DNA of 64,000 bases from Microterricola gilva (GCF_004217495.1 NZ_SHLC01000001.1:3596001-3660000); one strand, 5' to 3'; positions 48,628 to 58,060 are shown, counted from the first letter of the stretch. Notes: generated by a model from the sequence alone, not told the origin. Made by a program: numbers and translations.

Positions 48628-49836
48628 ATGAGAGTGCGCATGCTTCGCGGTACAAATCTCCCCTCTGTCGGGGTCTATAACCAAACGGTCGTCTTCGAGC
48701 TCATCCGCCGTGCTGAGCACGGGGTGAGCCGGGCAGAGTTGGCTGTGGTCAGCGGGCTGTCGGCGCAGACCGTCTCGAACACGGCTGCCCGTTTGATCGA
48801 CGAGGGGTTGATCGTCGAGGCCGGCACGCAGATTCAGGGTCGGGGCAAGCCGCCCGTGATGCTGCGCCTGGAACCGCGATCTCGATTCGCCGTGGGTGTG
48901 AACCTCGATGCGGCGTTCGTCTCCTATGTGCTTGTCGATCTCGCGGGCACTGTGGTGGCCAGCGCGCATCGGCCAACGCCCTCACCGGACGATCACGAAG
49001 CGGTCGTCGCGGAGATGGTGCAGGAAATCGAGGCGCTCGTGGTGTCGGCGGGAGTCGAGCGATCTCGCGTTCTCGGTATCGGGCTGGCTTCCCAGGGGCC
49101 GATCGATGCCGATCGCGGTATCGTCATCGGGCATCCGACCATGAAGGGTTGGCACGACGTTCACCTCCGCAATGCGATCGCGGAGTCGACCGGGCTTGAG
49201 GTCGTCTTTGCGAGCGGAGTGAATGCCGCAGCGGTCGCTGAGCAGTGGATCGGCGACCCTGGTCGCCGGGATTTCGCGCTGGTCTACCTGGCTTCTGGCA
49301 TCGGCACCGGGCTCGTGGTTGACGGCAGAGTGGTCTTCGGCGCCACCGGGAATGCCGGTGATGGCGGGCGCATCATCGTGCCTGACAGCGGTGTCCCGAA
49401 CGCCGAGACTCAGATGGTCGGTCACCTGGTCACGGCAGAGTACTTGGTCAAGCAGGCCGTGGAGGAGGGAGTGATCAGCGCGGGAGACGATGTTGATGCT
49501 CAGTTCAATCGCTTGCTGGCGGATGCCGAGATCGGCGTTGGCGACGCGCTGCGGATATTCCATCGCGCCGGGCGCAATATCGGTGCGATGATCGTGACGC
49601 TCATCAGCGTTCTCGATATCGCCGAGGTCGTGTTCGGTGGGGCGTACTGGGAGCGCATTGCATCACATGTGCTGCCGTCCATCGCATACGTCGTGCAGAC
49701 CTCCGATCTTCGGGGGACCCACAGCGAGATCAAGATCAGCTCTTCCACGATCGGCATCGAAGTGCCAGCGGTCGGCGCTGCGTGCCTGGTGCTCGATACG
49801 GTGCTGTCGCCCCGGGCGTCCTCATTGCTGCTCTAG
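48628..49836 (+). CDS. ROK-family transcriptional regulator lacking kinase and zinc motifs
   Basis: 402-aa NagC/XylR-like regulator. N-terminal winged helix: YNQTVVFELIRRAEHGVSRA, ELAVVSGLSAQTVSNTAARL. The ROK sugar-binding half is recognisable (GVNLDAAFVSYVLVDLAG, GIGLASQGPIDADRGIVIG, YLASGIGTGLVVDGR). However, the catalytic DND of sugar kinases reads ASGVN and the zinc-binding CxCGxxGC is absent, replaced by GDGGRIIVPDSGVPNAET. It therefore acts only as a regulator. ATG 48628 follows TATTAA (48615-48620) by 7 nt, a leaderless start. Likely target: the ABC promoter/operator 88 bp downstream. Confidence 0.88.
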   Translation: MRVRMLRGTNLPSVGVYNQTVVFELIRRAEHGVSRAELAVVSGLSAQTVSNTAARLIDEGLIVEAGTQIQGRGKPPVMLRLEPRSRFAVGVNLDAAFVSYVLVDLAGTVVASAHRPTPSPDDHEAVVAEMVQEIEALVVSAGVERSRVLGIGLASQGPIDADRGIVIGHPTMKGWHDVHLRNAIAESTGLEVVFASGVNAAAVAEQWIGDPGRRDFALVYLASGIGTGLVVDGRVVFGATGNAGDGGRIIVPDSGVPNAETQMVGHLVTAEYLVKQAVEEGVISAGDDVDAQFNRLLADAEIGVGDALRIFHRAGRNIGAMIVTLISVLDIAEVVFGGAYWERIASHVLPSIAYVVQTSDLRGTHSEIKISSSTIGIEVPAVGAACLVLDTVLSPRASSLLL

Positions 49837-49923
49837 GGCGTGTCTCCTCACGTGGAACGGTCGGAGCTATGACTCTGCCCGTTCGCGCGTCGAGACGGTT
49901 CTGCAACATCGACCTTTGTCCAC

Positions 49924-49980
49924 TTGACATCCGATGTTTGCGTGCCTACCCTTCCATTAACGCGAAACGCTTTGGTTAAT
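49924..49980 (+). promoter_or_regulatory. Promoter and operator of the sugar ABC operon
   Basis: -35 TTGACA (49924-49929), 17-nt spacer, -10 TACCCT (49947-49952), predicted start near 49959. The dyad ATTAAC-N13-GTTAAT (49956-49961 with 49975-49980) sits exactly on the start site, the classic position for repression, with an inner AAA-CGC-TTT. The nearest regulator is the ROK protein. Confidence 0.7.
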
Positions 49981-50011
49981 CAGCTCGCTCTGATCCGAGA
50001 CGTACCGCGGC

Positions 50012-50084
50012 CACGCCCTCGCACCGCAGAGCGCCGGACGTGGCATCGAGTGGGACCGCGATCGCGGACCGCACGGTCGCCTGA
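50012..50084 (+). pseudogene. Frameshifted 3' remnant of an enolase-superfamily gene
   Basis: 73 bases align to the last 78 bases of the dehydratase gene at 48387-48464 with 68 identical positions and one 5-nt deletion, which shifts the frame after GIEWDRD. Homology stops just upstream (about 50011) and fades after the stop codon. It lies in the untranslated leader of the ABC operon, between operator and substrate-binding gene. A deleted paralogue or a partial duplication explains it. The rest of 49837-50202 holds the promoter/operator and no other gene. Confidence 0.8.
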
Positions 50085-50202
50085 CCGGCGGTGTCGCCCG
50101 GCATCCGGAGCGGCCCGCCACCGCAACACCCCAACATCACAGCAACACCCAGCACCACGTTCCGAGCGGAAGTGCCGCGCCGGAATCATCAAGGAGGATG
50201 AA

Positions 50203-51495
50203 GTGAAGCGTTCACGTTTACTCAGTTCGATTGCCCTCGGCGCGGTCGCGGCGCTGTCGCTCGCGGCCTGCTCGACCTCGGCACCGACCGGTGGCGGTGA
50301 GGCTGGCGGCGACGTCGAGCTCACATTCATGACGTTCGAGACCCCGGCCGTCACAGCCGAGTTCTGGGACACGTCGATCGCTGCCGCAACCGCAGAGGTC
50401 GACGGCGTCACGATCAACAGGATCGTCAGCCCCGACGCCGACCGCAACGCCTACGCCAAGAAGCTGCAGGCGACCGGTCAGTTCCCCGACCTGCTGGCCT
50501 CGATCAGCCCGAAGGACTTCGAGGCGGCCGGCCTGCTCGTGCCCTTCGAGCAGGACTGGCTCGACGAGAACTTCGTCATCCCGCGCGGGGCCGAGATCAA
50601 CGGCAAGACCTACGTGCCGCCGACGAACGCCCAGGTGCTGCCGCTCGTCTACTACAACAAGACGATCTTCGCCGAGAACAACATCGCCGTTCCGACGAAC
50701 TACGCCGAGTTCGAGCAGGCCGTCGAGGCACTCAAGGCGGCCGGCGTCGTCCCGATCGAGCTCGCCGGCGCCGAGCCGTGGTCCGCGAGCATGCCGATCG
50801 TCGCTCTCGCCAGCGCCGACGTCATGGGCGGCAACCCCGACTGGATCCGTGAGCGCTACGAGGGCGAGACCCAGTTCACCGACCCCGAGTTCGTTGCCGC
50901 CATGCAGAAGTACGTCGACCTGATCGGCATGGGCGGCTTCAGCGCCGGTGCCCTGAGCGTCGACTTCGCCACCGCCAACAAGAACTTCCTTGACGGCAAG
51001 AGCGGCATGTACATCATGGGCAGCTGGTTCACCGGTTCCGGCTACATCACCCCGGAGCAGGCCGAGAACCTCGGCGCGTTCCCGCTTCCGACGGATGACG
51101 GCTCGATCGTCGTTCCGTTCAACGTCGGTGGCACCACCGCGGTGAGCTCGAAGTCCAAGAACGTCGAGAAGGCCGTCGAGTTCGCCAAGGCGTGGTCGCT
51201 GGCCCCGTCGAGCCTCGAGCCGCTGGTCGAGGGCGACGGGTCCTTCCCGCTGATGAAGAACCTGACCATGGACGACTTCAACGTCAAGCTGAACTCGGTC
51301 TTCACCGAGACCTACCCGCTGGTCACCGACGACAACCTCAAGGTCGCCGCATTCGGCTGGGTCAACGACGACAACTCGCTGGCTCCCGGCATCAACGACA
51401 AGTTCTACGCCCTGTCGCAGTCGCTCTTCGCCAACACTGACGTCGCTGGCCAGCTCGCGACGCTCGACGCCGAGTGGGACAAGGCCGCGAAGTAA
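50203..51495 (+). CDS. Sugar ABC transporter substrate-binding lipoprotein
   Basis: 430-aa extracellular solute-binding protein family 1. Signal KRSRLLSSIALGAVAALSLA with lipobox LAAC, then a Gly/Glu-rich linker. Hinge and ligand regions are typical (FPDLLASISPKDFEAAGLLV, YYNKTIFAENNIAVPTNYAE, SGMYIMGSWFTGSG). AAGGAGG lies 5 nt before GTG 50203. First gene of an operon with two permeases; a perfect 18-bp hairpin follows it. The neighbouring hydrolases suggest an alpha-galactoside or mannoside ligand. Confidence 0.93.
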   Translation: MKRSRLLSSIALGAVAALSLAACSTSAPTGGGEAGGDVELTFMTFETPAVTAEFWDTSIAAATAEVDGVTINRIVSPDADRNAYAKKLQATGQFPDLLASISPKDFEAAGLLVPFEQDWLDENFVIPRGAEINGKTYVPPTNAQVLPLVYYNKTIFAENNIAVPTNYAEFEQAVEALKAAGVVPIELAGAEPWSASMPIVALASADVMGGNPDWIRERYEGETQFTDPEFVAAMQKYVDLIGMGGFSAGALSVDFATANKNFLDGKSGMYIMGSWFTGSGYITPEQAENLGAFPLPTDDGSIVVPFNVGGTTAVSSKSKNVEKAVEFAKAWSLAPSSLEPLVEGDGSFPLMKNLTMDDFNVKLNSVFTETYPLVTDDNLKVAAFGWVNDDNSLAPGINDKFYALSQSLFANTDVAGQLATLDAEWDKAAK

Positions 51496-51530
51496 CGCGG
51501 CATCCGCAACACCGCGAAGCACCCTTCGCG

Positions 51531-51570
51531 CGCGGTGGTGTCGGCGAGCTCTCTCGCCGACACCACCGCG
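51531..51570 (+). terminator. Intercistronic 18-bp hairpin after the binding-protein gene
   Basis: Perfect 18-bp stem (51531-51548 with 51553-51570) and 4-nt loop between the binding protein and first permease genes. No T run follows, so it more likely protects the upstream message from 3' decay, raising binding protein over permease, than ends transcription fully. Confidence 0.6.
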
Positions 51571-51596
51571 GTCACAGCTTGACGAAAGGAACACAG

Positions 51597-52565
51597 ATGT
51601 CTGCAGACACACGTCTCCGACGCCCAGAGCCCGGTCTGGCGCCGAGCGAACGGCGGGCGGCCACCGGTCCCCGTCCGACGTCTGCCCGCACACGTGTCCG
51701 CCGCGGGCTCGGGCTGGCGCCGATCGCCTGGGCGGCCATCGGCCTGTACCTGATCTTCTTGATCTACCCGATCCTGCGCAGCATCATGACGAGCTTCACC
51801 GACCGCAACCCGCTGCAGCTGGAGAGCTCGTTCGTCGGCTTCGACAACTACACCGAGATGTTCAACGACCCGAACCTGCACAGGAGCCTGGTCTTCACGC
51901 TCGTCGTCGTGGTGTTCGTCACCGTCATCTCGAATGCCTTCGGCATCCTGTTCGCCATTCTGCTGAACAAGACCACGACGAACTTCCGCATCATGCGCAC
52001 CCTCGTGTTCATCCCGCAGGTGCTCTCCGGCGTGATCGTCGCCTTCATCTGGCGCAGCATCCTGACCCAGGACGGCCTGCTGAACTCGAGCCTCGCCGGC
52101 ATGGGGCTGATCGACAGCCCGATCTCCTGGATCGGAACCCCCGAACTCGCGACGATGTCGATCTGCATCGTCGTCTCCTGGGTCACCATCGCCTTCACGA
52201 CCGTCGTCTACACGGCGTCGCTGCAGGCCGTGCCAGCCGAGCTCTACGAGGCCGCCCGCATGGATGGGGCCAACGCGTTCAAGCGCTTCCACCACGTCAC
52301 CTTCCCGATGATCGCCCCCGGCATGACGATCTGCGTCGTGCTCTGCATGATCACGACCTTCAAGCTCTACGACATCATCGCCGTGCTCACCGGCGGCGGC
52401 CCGGCCGGCTCCACCGAGTCGGCCGCGTTCTACCTCGTCAACGTGGCGTTCACGAGCAACCGCTTCGGGTACTCCTCCGCGATCTCCATTCTTCTGCTCG
52501 TCATGACCGCCCTCGTCGCCTACGGCGTCACGGCGATCCTTCGCCGCCGGGAGGCCCAGCTGTGA
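51597..52565 (+). CDS. Sugar ABC transporter permease (MalF-like)
   Basis: 322-aa inner-membrane permease, six helices after a 40-residue Arg/Pro-rich cytoplasmic tail. The EAA loop that docks the ATPase is LYEAARMDGANAFKRFHHVT, then FPMIAPGMT. GAAAGGA precedes ATG 51597. Its stop overlaps the next start by 4 nt (GTGA). No ATPase gene is in the operon, so a shared MsiK-type ATPase encoded elsewhere is expected, as is usual in actinobacteria. Confidence 0.93.
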   Translation: MSADTRLRRPEPGLAPSERRAATGPRPTSARTRVRRGLGLAPIAWAAIGLYLIFLIYPILRSIMTSFTDRNPLQLESSFVGFDNYTEMFNDPNLHRSLVFTLVVVVFVTVISNAFGILFAILLNKTTTNFRIMRTLVFIPQVLSGVIVAFIWRSILTQDGLLNSSLAGMGLIDSPISWIGTPELATMSICIVVSWVTIAFTTVVYTASLQAVPAELYEAARMDGANAFKRFHHVTFPMIAPGMTICVVLCMITTFKLYDIIAVLTGGGPAGSTESAAFYLVNVAFTSNRFGYSSAISILLLVMTALVAYGVTAILRRREAQL

Positions 52566-53407
52566 GATACACCACCCGTTCCCGGCTGTTCAGCAAGGGC
52601 AGCCACCTCGCACTCGCCTGGCTCGTCACGCTGGCGTTCATCCTGCCCATCTACATCGCGTTCTCCAGCGCGTTCAAGACGCAGGAGCAGATCCTCAGCA
52701 GCCCGCTGTCGCCGCCGATTCCGTTCACCTTCGACAACATCATCGACGCGCTGCAGCGCCCGGACAATCTGATCCAGGCCGGCCTGATGAACTCGGTGCT
52801 CGTGACCGCGCTCACCGTCGGGGCGCTGATCCCGCTGGCATCCGCCCTGAGCTTCTACATCTCGCAGCGCACCCCGAAGGTCAAGGCGATCCTGCTCGGC
52901 GTCGTTGCGCTCGGCCTGATGGTGCCGCCGCAGGTCGTGCTGCTGCCCATCGTCGAGCTGCTGCAGGCCGTCGGCCTGGCCAACTCCTATGCGGGCCTGA
53001 TCCTCTCCAACATCGGTGGCGGCTACCTCTCCTTCGCCGTCTTCGTCTACGTCGGCTTCCTCCGCAGCGTGCCGCAGGAGGTCATCGAGGCCGCCCGCGT
53101 CGACGGGGCATCCGATCTGCGCATCTGGTGGAAGATCGTGATGCCGCTGGTGCGGCCGGCGACCGCGACCGTCGGCATCTTCCTCGGGCTCTGGGTCTGG
53201 AACGACTTCCTCAACCCGCTGTTCATCCTCGGACCGCTGCAGGGCCAGACCATCACGACCGGCATCTACATCTCGCTCGGTCAGTACTCCACCAACTACG
53301 CGCAGCTGTTCGGGATCATGTTCCTCGCGGCGATCGTGCCGCTCATCGGCTACCTCGTCAGCCAGCGTGAGTTCATCCACGGCCTCATGTCAGGAGCCTC
53401 CAAGTGA
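52562..53407 (+). CDS. Sugar ABC transporter permease (MalG-like)
   Basis: 281-aa partner permease with six helices. EAA loop: VIEAARVDGASDLRIWWKIV, then MPLVRPATATV. The C-terminus (YLVSQREFIHGLMSGASK) matches the family ending QRyFvqGltaGAvK. It overlaps both neighbours by 4 nt, including the GH38-like gene, so transport and hydrolysis are translated together. Confidence 0.93.
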   Translation: MRYTTRSRLFSKGSHLALAWLVTLAFILPIYIAFSSAFKTQEQILSSPLSPPIPFTFDNIIDALQRPDNLIQAGLMNSVLVTALTVGALIPLASALSFYISQRTPKVKAILLGVVALGLMVPPQVVLLPIVELLQAVGLANSYAGLILSNIGGGYLSFAVFVYVGFLRSVPQEVIEAARVDGASDLRIWWKIVMPLVRPATATVGIFLGLWVWNDFLNPLFILGPLQGQTITTGIYISLGQYSTNYAQLFGIMFLAAIVPLIGYLVSQREFIHGLMSGASK

Positions 53408-55851
53408 CCCAGACCCCCGCTATGCCCGGTGGGCGCCGCAAGCCGATCTCCGAGATCCTCGTGCTCGCGCACAGTCACCTCGACGTCGGATACACCCACT
53501 CGCAGCCGCTCATGTGGAACTTCCAAGTCGAGTACATCTCCGAGGCCCTCGACTGGCTGGAGCAGACGGCCGACATGCCGGCCGGCGCCCGCCCGAAGTG
53601 GACCTGCGAGGTGACCGAACCGGTCGAGCGCTGGTTCGCGCAGGCCTCGGCCGCCGACATCCGCCGCTTCCAGGCGCTCTACGACGCCGGTCGCATCGGC
53701 CTGGGCGCGTTGCGCTGGAACGTCGCGGCCGCCGTCGACCGCAAGGGCATCAACCGTCTGCTCGACGGCAAGAAGCGCCTCGAGCAGACGCTCGGCGGCA
53801 GCATCAACGTCGCCAGCCAGCACGACGTCAACGGCATTCCATGGCCCCTGGCCGATGCGCTGATGGACAACGGCGTCGACTTCTTCGTGATGGCGATCAA
53901 CCCGCACCTCGGCAAGGCCGTCGCGCCCCGCCCGGGCATGTTCATGTGGGAGGCGCCGTCCGGCCGCGAGCTGCGCGTGTTCAACGGCAACCACTACACG
54001 ATGTTCGACCAGCTGCTCTACGCCTGGGACGACTCGGTCGAGCGCATGGCGGAGGGCTGGGGCGAACTGAGCCAGCGGCTCACCGACATCGACTACCCGC
54101 TCGACTTCGTCTACCTCACCAGCACCTGCTCGCCCGTGCTCTGGGACAACGCGCCGCCCAACCCCTTCATGCCGCCGCTGATCCAGCGCTGGAACGAGGC
54201 GGAGGCCGGCCCCGCGATCCGCTACGTCACCTACGAGGACCTGCGCGAACGGGCGATGCAGGTTCCGGATGCCGAGCTGCCGCACCTCCGCGGCGACTGG
54301 ACCGACTACTGGAGCTTCGGCTACGGCAGTGCCCCGCGCGCCACCGCCAGCAACCAGATCGCGAAGGCACTCGTCGACGCCGCCGAGGTCCTCGGCAACG
54401 GCACGGAGAGCCAGGAGCTCGCGCAGGCGCGCGAGAAGATCGATCTCTACGACGAGCACACCTGGGGCTACTTCGACGGCAACCCGAACCACCCGCAGGC
54501 CCAGGCCAGCGAGGCGATCAAGGACGTCGCGGCCTTCGAGGGCCACGAATCGGCCGCCTTCGCCGTGATGGACTCGCTGGAGAAGCTCGCAGGCAACCCG
54601 CCGGCCGACAAGGGCATCAAGGGGGCGCTCTTCGCCAACCCCGCCGCCTACCCCGTCACCGTGCACCCCGTGCTGCCCGACAACTGGTTCCCCGACTCGG
54701 ATGCCGCACTCGGCCGCACGTACCGGGCCAGCCGGATGCACTACCAGGGGCGTTCGTGGGGCGTCGAGTTCCCCGGCTCCCACGTGCGCGCCTTCGCGCC
54801 GATCGAACTGGCGCCGTTCTCGTGGAAGAACGTCGACCTCGGCGCGCTCGAGCCGATCGCGGCATCCGCACCCTTGGTCAGCCACAGTGTGGAGACCACC
54901 TCGCAGAAGGGGCGCGAGCTGAACTTCGCCACGGAGACGGTGCGCAGCAAGCAGCTCGGCACGATCGAGTCGCCATTCCACACCCTGCAGTACGAGGTCG
55001 GCTCCGGTCGGATCGTGTCGCTGCGCGACCGTGCGCAGGGCCGCGAGCTGCTGGCGACGCGGCGAGGCATGGACTTCTTCTCGTTCGTGCGGGAGCGCCC
55101 GGACGAGCTCGTCGACGGCAGCAGGCAGTCCTTCTACCGCCGCGACCTCGACAACGAAAAGGTCGACGCCTCCTGCTGGGTCGACTGGGAGCCGATCCAC
55201 GACTCCGCCACCCGGGTGAGCGCCTGCACCGTCACTGAGGCGCACGGGCGAATCACCCTCGAGCGCCGTTTTGATGCGCCGGGCATGGTCACCGTGCTGC
55301 AGCGGATCTCGCTGCTCGGTGATGACCCCGTCATCCACGTCGAGGTCACTCTGGATCTCGTGCCGGCCTCCTCTCCGCAGGCGATCTACCTCTCCGTGCC
55401 GCTGGCGATGGCCGGCGGCTGGCAGGCGGGCTTCGATACAGCAGGCGAGTTCGTGAAGCTCGATGACGACCAGCTGCCCGGCGCGAGCCGCAACTGGGTC
55501 ACGGCCGAGAGCATGGTCGCCATGTGGGGCGACGGCGGCGGTGTCGCGATGTTCATGCCAGACGCCCCCGGCGCACAGTTCGGCGACTTCGGCTTCAAGG
55601 AGCCGCTCGACTCGATCCCGCGCGGCGAGAACCCACTGCTGCTGGCCTGGCCCGTCAACAACTACTGGGACACGAACTTCGCGCAGATGCAGACGGGGGC
55701 GAACACCTTCCGCTACGGTTTCTGCTCCTTCGCCGAGATAGATGCCGCGGCGCTCGCCGAGCGCGCCAAGCAGTTCCGGCTGCCGCCGCAGATCTGGCCG
55801 GTCACCAGCAACGGCGCCGCCGCGGGCGACGGCCGCTTCGCCGGACACTGA
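53404..55851 (+). CDS. GH38-like glycosidase, DUF5054 family
   Basis: 815-aa protein whose N-terminal alpha/beta domain carries HSHLDVGYTH, the zinc-binding HxDxG of family 38 alpha-mannosidases (H25, D27). SQHDVNGIPW (D141) is a likely nucleophile. A helical bundle (DAAEVLGNGTESQELAQARE, EHTWGYFDGNPNHPQAQASE) and two beta-sandwich domains (RIVSLRDRAQGRELL; MAGGWQAGFDTAGEF) follow, the GH38 architecture. DUF5054 members have no well-established substrate. No secretion signal. It overlaps the MalG-like gene by 4 nt, so it acts in the cytoplasm on the imported sugar. Confidence 0.8.
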   Translation: MTQTPAMPGGRRKPISEILVLAHSHLDVGYTHSQPLMWNFQVEYISEALDWLEQTADMPAGARPKWTCEVTEPVERWFAQASAADIRRFQALYDAGRIGLGALRWNVAAAVDRKGINRLLDGKKRLEQTLGGSINVASQHDVNGIPWPLADALMDNGVDFFVMAINPHLGKAVAPRPGMFMWEAPSGRELRVFNGNHYTMFDQLLYAWDDSVERMAEGWGELSQRLTDIDYPLDFVYLTSTCSPVLWDNAPPNPFMPPLIQRWNEAEAGPAIRYVTYEDLRERAMQVPDAELPHLRGDWTDYWSFGYGSAPRATASNQIAKALVDAAEVLGNGTESQELAQAREKIDLYDEHTWGYFDGNPNHPQAQASEAIKDVAAFEGHESAAFAVMDSLEKLAGNPPADKGIKGALFANPAAYPVTVHPVLPDNWFPDSDAALGRTYRASRMHYQGRSWGVEFPGSHVRAFAPIELAPFSWKNVDLGALEPIAASAPLVSHSVETTSQKGRELNFATETVRSKQLGTIESPFHTLQYEVGSGRIVSLRDRAQGRELLATRRGMDFFSFVRERPDELVDGSRQSFYRRDLDNEKVDASCWVDWEPIHDSATRVSACTVTEAHGRITLERRFDAPGMVTVLQRISLLGDDPVIHVEVTLDLVPASSPQAIYLSVPLAMAGGWQAGFDTAGEFVKLDDDQLPGASRNWVTAESMVAMWGDGGGVAMFMPDAPGAQFGDFGFKEPLDSIPRGENPLLLAWPVNNYWDTNFAQMQTGANTFRYGFCSFAEIDAAALAERAKQFRLPPQIWPVTSNGAAAGDGRFAGH

Positions 55852-55897
55852 CCGCCCCTTCACGGCAGCCTGATTCCGTACCCAGCTTGGAGACGCA

Positions 55898-58060
55898 ATG
55901 CCCATCACCCCATCCGCGAGCGGTGACGCCTGGTTCCTGGAGACCCCGAACACGCTCTACGTGATCGGGCTCTCCGAGCTGGGGGTGCCCGACCAGCGCT
56001 ACTGGGGGCCGCGTCTGCCCGCGTCCGACTGGCCGCAGATCGTCCGCAAGATGCGCTCGCGGAGTCTGCACAGCCACGGTTCCCGCCCGTCGGAGGTCGA
56101 GGAGGAGGTGCTCCCGAGCGGCGGTTCGCGCTGGGGGGTCTCCAGCCTGGACATCGTGCTCGACGGCGGTGACCGCGCCCCGGAGCTCGGGTTCACGACG
56201 GCGCACATCGAGCGGAGCGACTCCGAGAGCCACCTCGCGCTCACGCTGCTGGACTCCAAGGGCATGCTGGCGGTCACACTGCACTACCGCGTGCGCGAGG
56301 GCTCCGACGTCATCGAGCGCTGGACCGAGCTCTCCCTCGACGCCACGGCCGCCGGAGGCGCCCGGGTGCACCGACTGGATTCGGCGAACTGGTTCATCGA
56401 CGACCAGGACGACTACCGCTACTCCTCCGTCAACGGCTACTGGGCGGGCGAGACCCGGCTCGAACGCGGCACGCTGCCGACCGGCGAGCTGAACTTCACC
56501 AGCCGGACCGGCCTCACCAGCCACGGCGCCAACCCGTGGATCATGCTCGACGACGGCACCGCCACAGAAGAGCGGGGCCTCGTCCGCACGATCGCGCTCG
56601 GCTGGAGCGGCACCTGGCGGCTGAGCACCCAGCGGCGTGCGGAGGGCGGCGTCTCCGTCAGCGGAGGGTTCGGGCACGACGGCGTTGTGCTCACGCTCGC
56701 CCCCGGCGGGGCACTGAGCACGCCGGCATCCTTCGGTCTGCTCAGCACAGAGGGCTTCGGGGGTGCGTCACGGAGCTGGCACGCCTTCGCCCGCGAGAGC
56801 ATCCGCCCGAGCGGCGACGAGCTGAACCCCGTGCTGTACAACTCGTGGGAGGCCACCGAGTTCGACGTCACCGAGGAGGGCCAGCGGGCGCTCGCCGAGA
56901 TCGCGGCCGGCCTGGGGGTCGAGCTCTTCGTGGTGGATGACGGCTGGTTCAGCACGCGCACCAACGACCGGAGCGGCCTGGGGGACTGGGCGCCGAACCC
57001 GGAGCGCTTCCCGCACGGGCTGCACGCCCTGCGGGAACACATCACCGGCCTCGGCATGAAGTTCGGACTCTGGGTCGAGCCGGAGATGGTCAATCCAGAC
57101 AGCGCGCTCTACCGGGAGCACCCGGAGTGGGTGCTGCACTTCGCCGGCCGTCGGCGCGCCGAGCGGCGCAACCAGCTGGTGCTGAACTTCGCCAGGCCCG
57201 ATGTGCGGGCATGGGCGGCCGCCTGGCTGGACGAGCTGGTCCGCGAGAACCGCCTCGACTTCCTGAAGTGGGACATGAACCGCCCATTCACCCAGGCCGG
57301 CTGGCCTGGCGCCGCCGACGAGCAGGATTCGCTCTGGGTGGAGCACACCCGCGGCGTCTACGACATCATGGCCGGTCTGCGCGCCGCGCACCCGCGGCTG
57401 CGCATCGAGGCCTGCGCCGGCGGCGGCGGGCGGATCGACCTCGGCATGCTGGCGAACGCCGACCAGTTCTGGACCTCGGACAACACCGACGCCATCGACC
57501 GCCAGCCGATCCAGCACGGCTTCAGCCAGATCTACCCCGCGATCGCCATGACGAACTGGGTGACCGACTCACCCAATCCGCTGACCTTCCGCGAGGTTCC
57601 GCTCGAGTACCGCTTCCACGTCGCGATGACCGGAATCCTCGGCATCGGGGGGAACCTCGCGAACTGGTCGGAGGAGGAGCGTGCGGATGCCGCGCGACTG
57701 ATCGAGCAGTACAAGGGCATCCGTGAGGTTGTGCAGCTCGGCGAGCAATACCGGATCGGCGGCGAGCCGGGCGCGGAGCGGTCGGCGGTGCAGTACGTGC
57801 ACGGCGACCGCGTCGTCGTCTTCTGTTTCGAGCCGCGCCGCACGCTGGATCGCGGTCCGCGGCAGCTGCGGCTGCCCGGCTTGGACCCGCGCGCCGACTA
57901 CCGGGTGCTCGACACCGGCGCGGTGCACAGCGGCTCCTACCTCGCGAACCGCGGCCTGGCGTTCCACGAGCGCGAGCACGTGATCGAGGCGACCGGTTCG
58001 CTGCGTTTCTCGCACCGCGACTTCATCAGTTCGATCACCGAGCTCGTCCGCCTCGGCTAG
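55898..58060 (+). CDS. GH36 alpha-galactosidase
   Basis: 720-aa family 36 alpha-galactosidase. N-terminal beta-supersandwich, then the barrel: NSWEATEFDVTEEGQRALAE, VDDGWF, GLWVEPEMVNPDS, nucleophile D459 in FLKWDMN and acid/base D528 in WTSDNTDAIDRQPIQHG. A C-terminal beta domain ends LDPRADYRVLDTG. Length matches 700-740-aa GH36 group I enzymes. GGAGACG precedes ATG 55898, 46 nt after the GH38-like gene, so it is the last gene of the transport operon. It releases alpha-galactose from raffinose-type or galactomannan oligosaccharides. Confidence 0.95.
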   Translation: MPITPSASGDAWFLETPNTLYVIGLSELGVPDQRYWGPRLPASDWPQIVRKMRSRSLHSHGSRPSEVEEEVLPSGGSRWGVSSLDIVLDGGDRAPELGFTTAHIERSDSESHLALTLLDSKGMLAVTLHYRVREGSDVIERWTELSLDATAAGGARVHRLDSANWFIDDQDDYRYSSVNGYWAGETRLERGTLPTGELNFTSRTGLTSHGANPWIMLDDGTATEERGLVRTIALGWSGTWRLSTQRRAEGGVSVSGGFGHDGVVLTLAPGGALSTPASFGLLSTEGFGGASRSWHAFARESIRPSGDELNPVLYNSWEATEFDVTEEGQRALAEIAAGLGVELFVVDDGWFSTRTNDRSGLGDWAPNPERFPHGLHALREHITGLGMKFGLWVEPEMVNPDSALYREHPEWVLHFAGRRRAERRNQLVLNFARPDVRAWAAAWLDELVRENRLDFLKWDMNRPFTQAGWPGAADEQDSLWVEHTRGVYDIMAGLRAAHPRLRIEACAGGGGRIDLGMLANADQFWTSDNTDAIDRQPIQHGFSQIYPAIAMTNWVTDSPNPLTFREVPLEYRFHVAMTGILGIGGNLANWSEEERADAARLIEQYKGIREVVQLGEQYRIGGEPGAERSAVQYVHGDRVVVFCFEPRRTLDRGPRQLRLPGLDPRADYRVLDTGAVHSGSYLANRGLAFHEREHVIEATGSLRFSHRDFISSITELVRLG

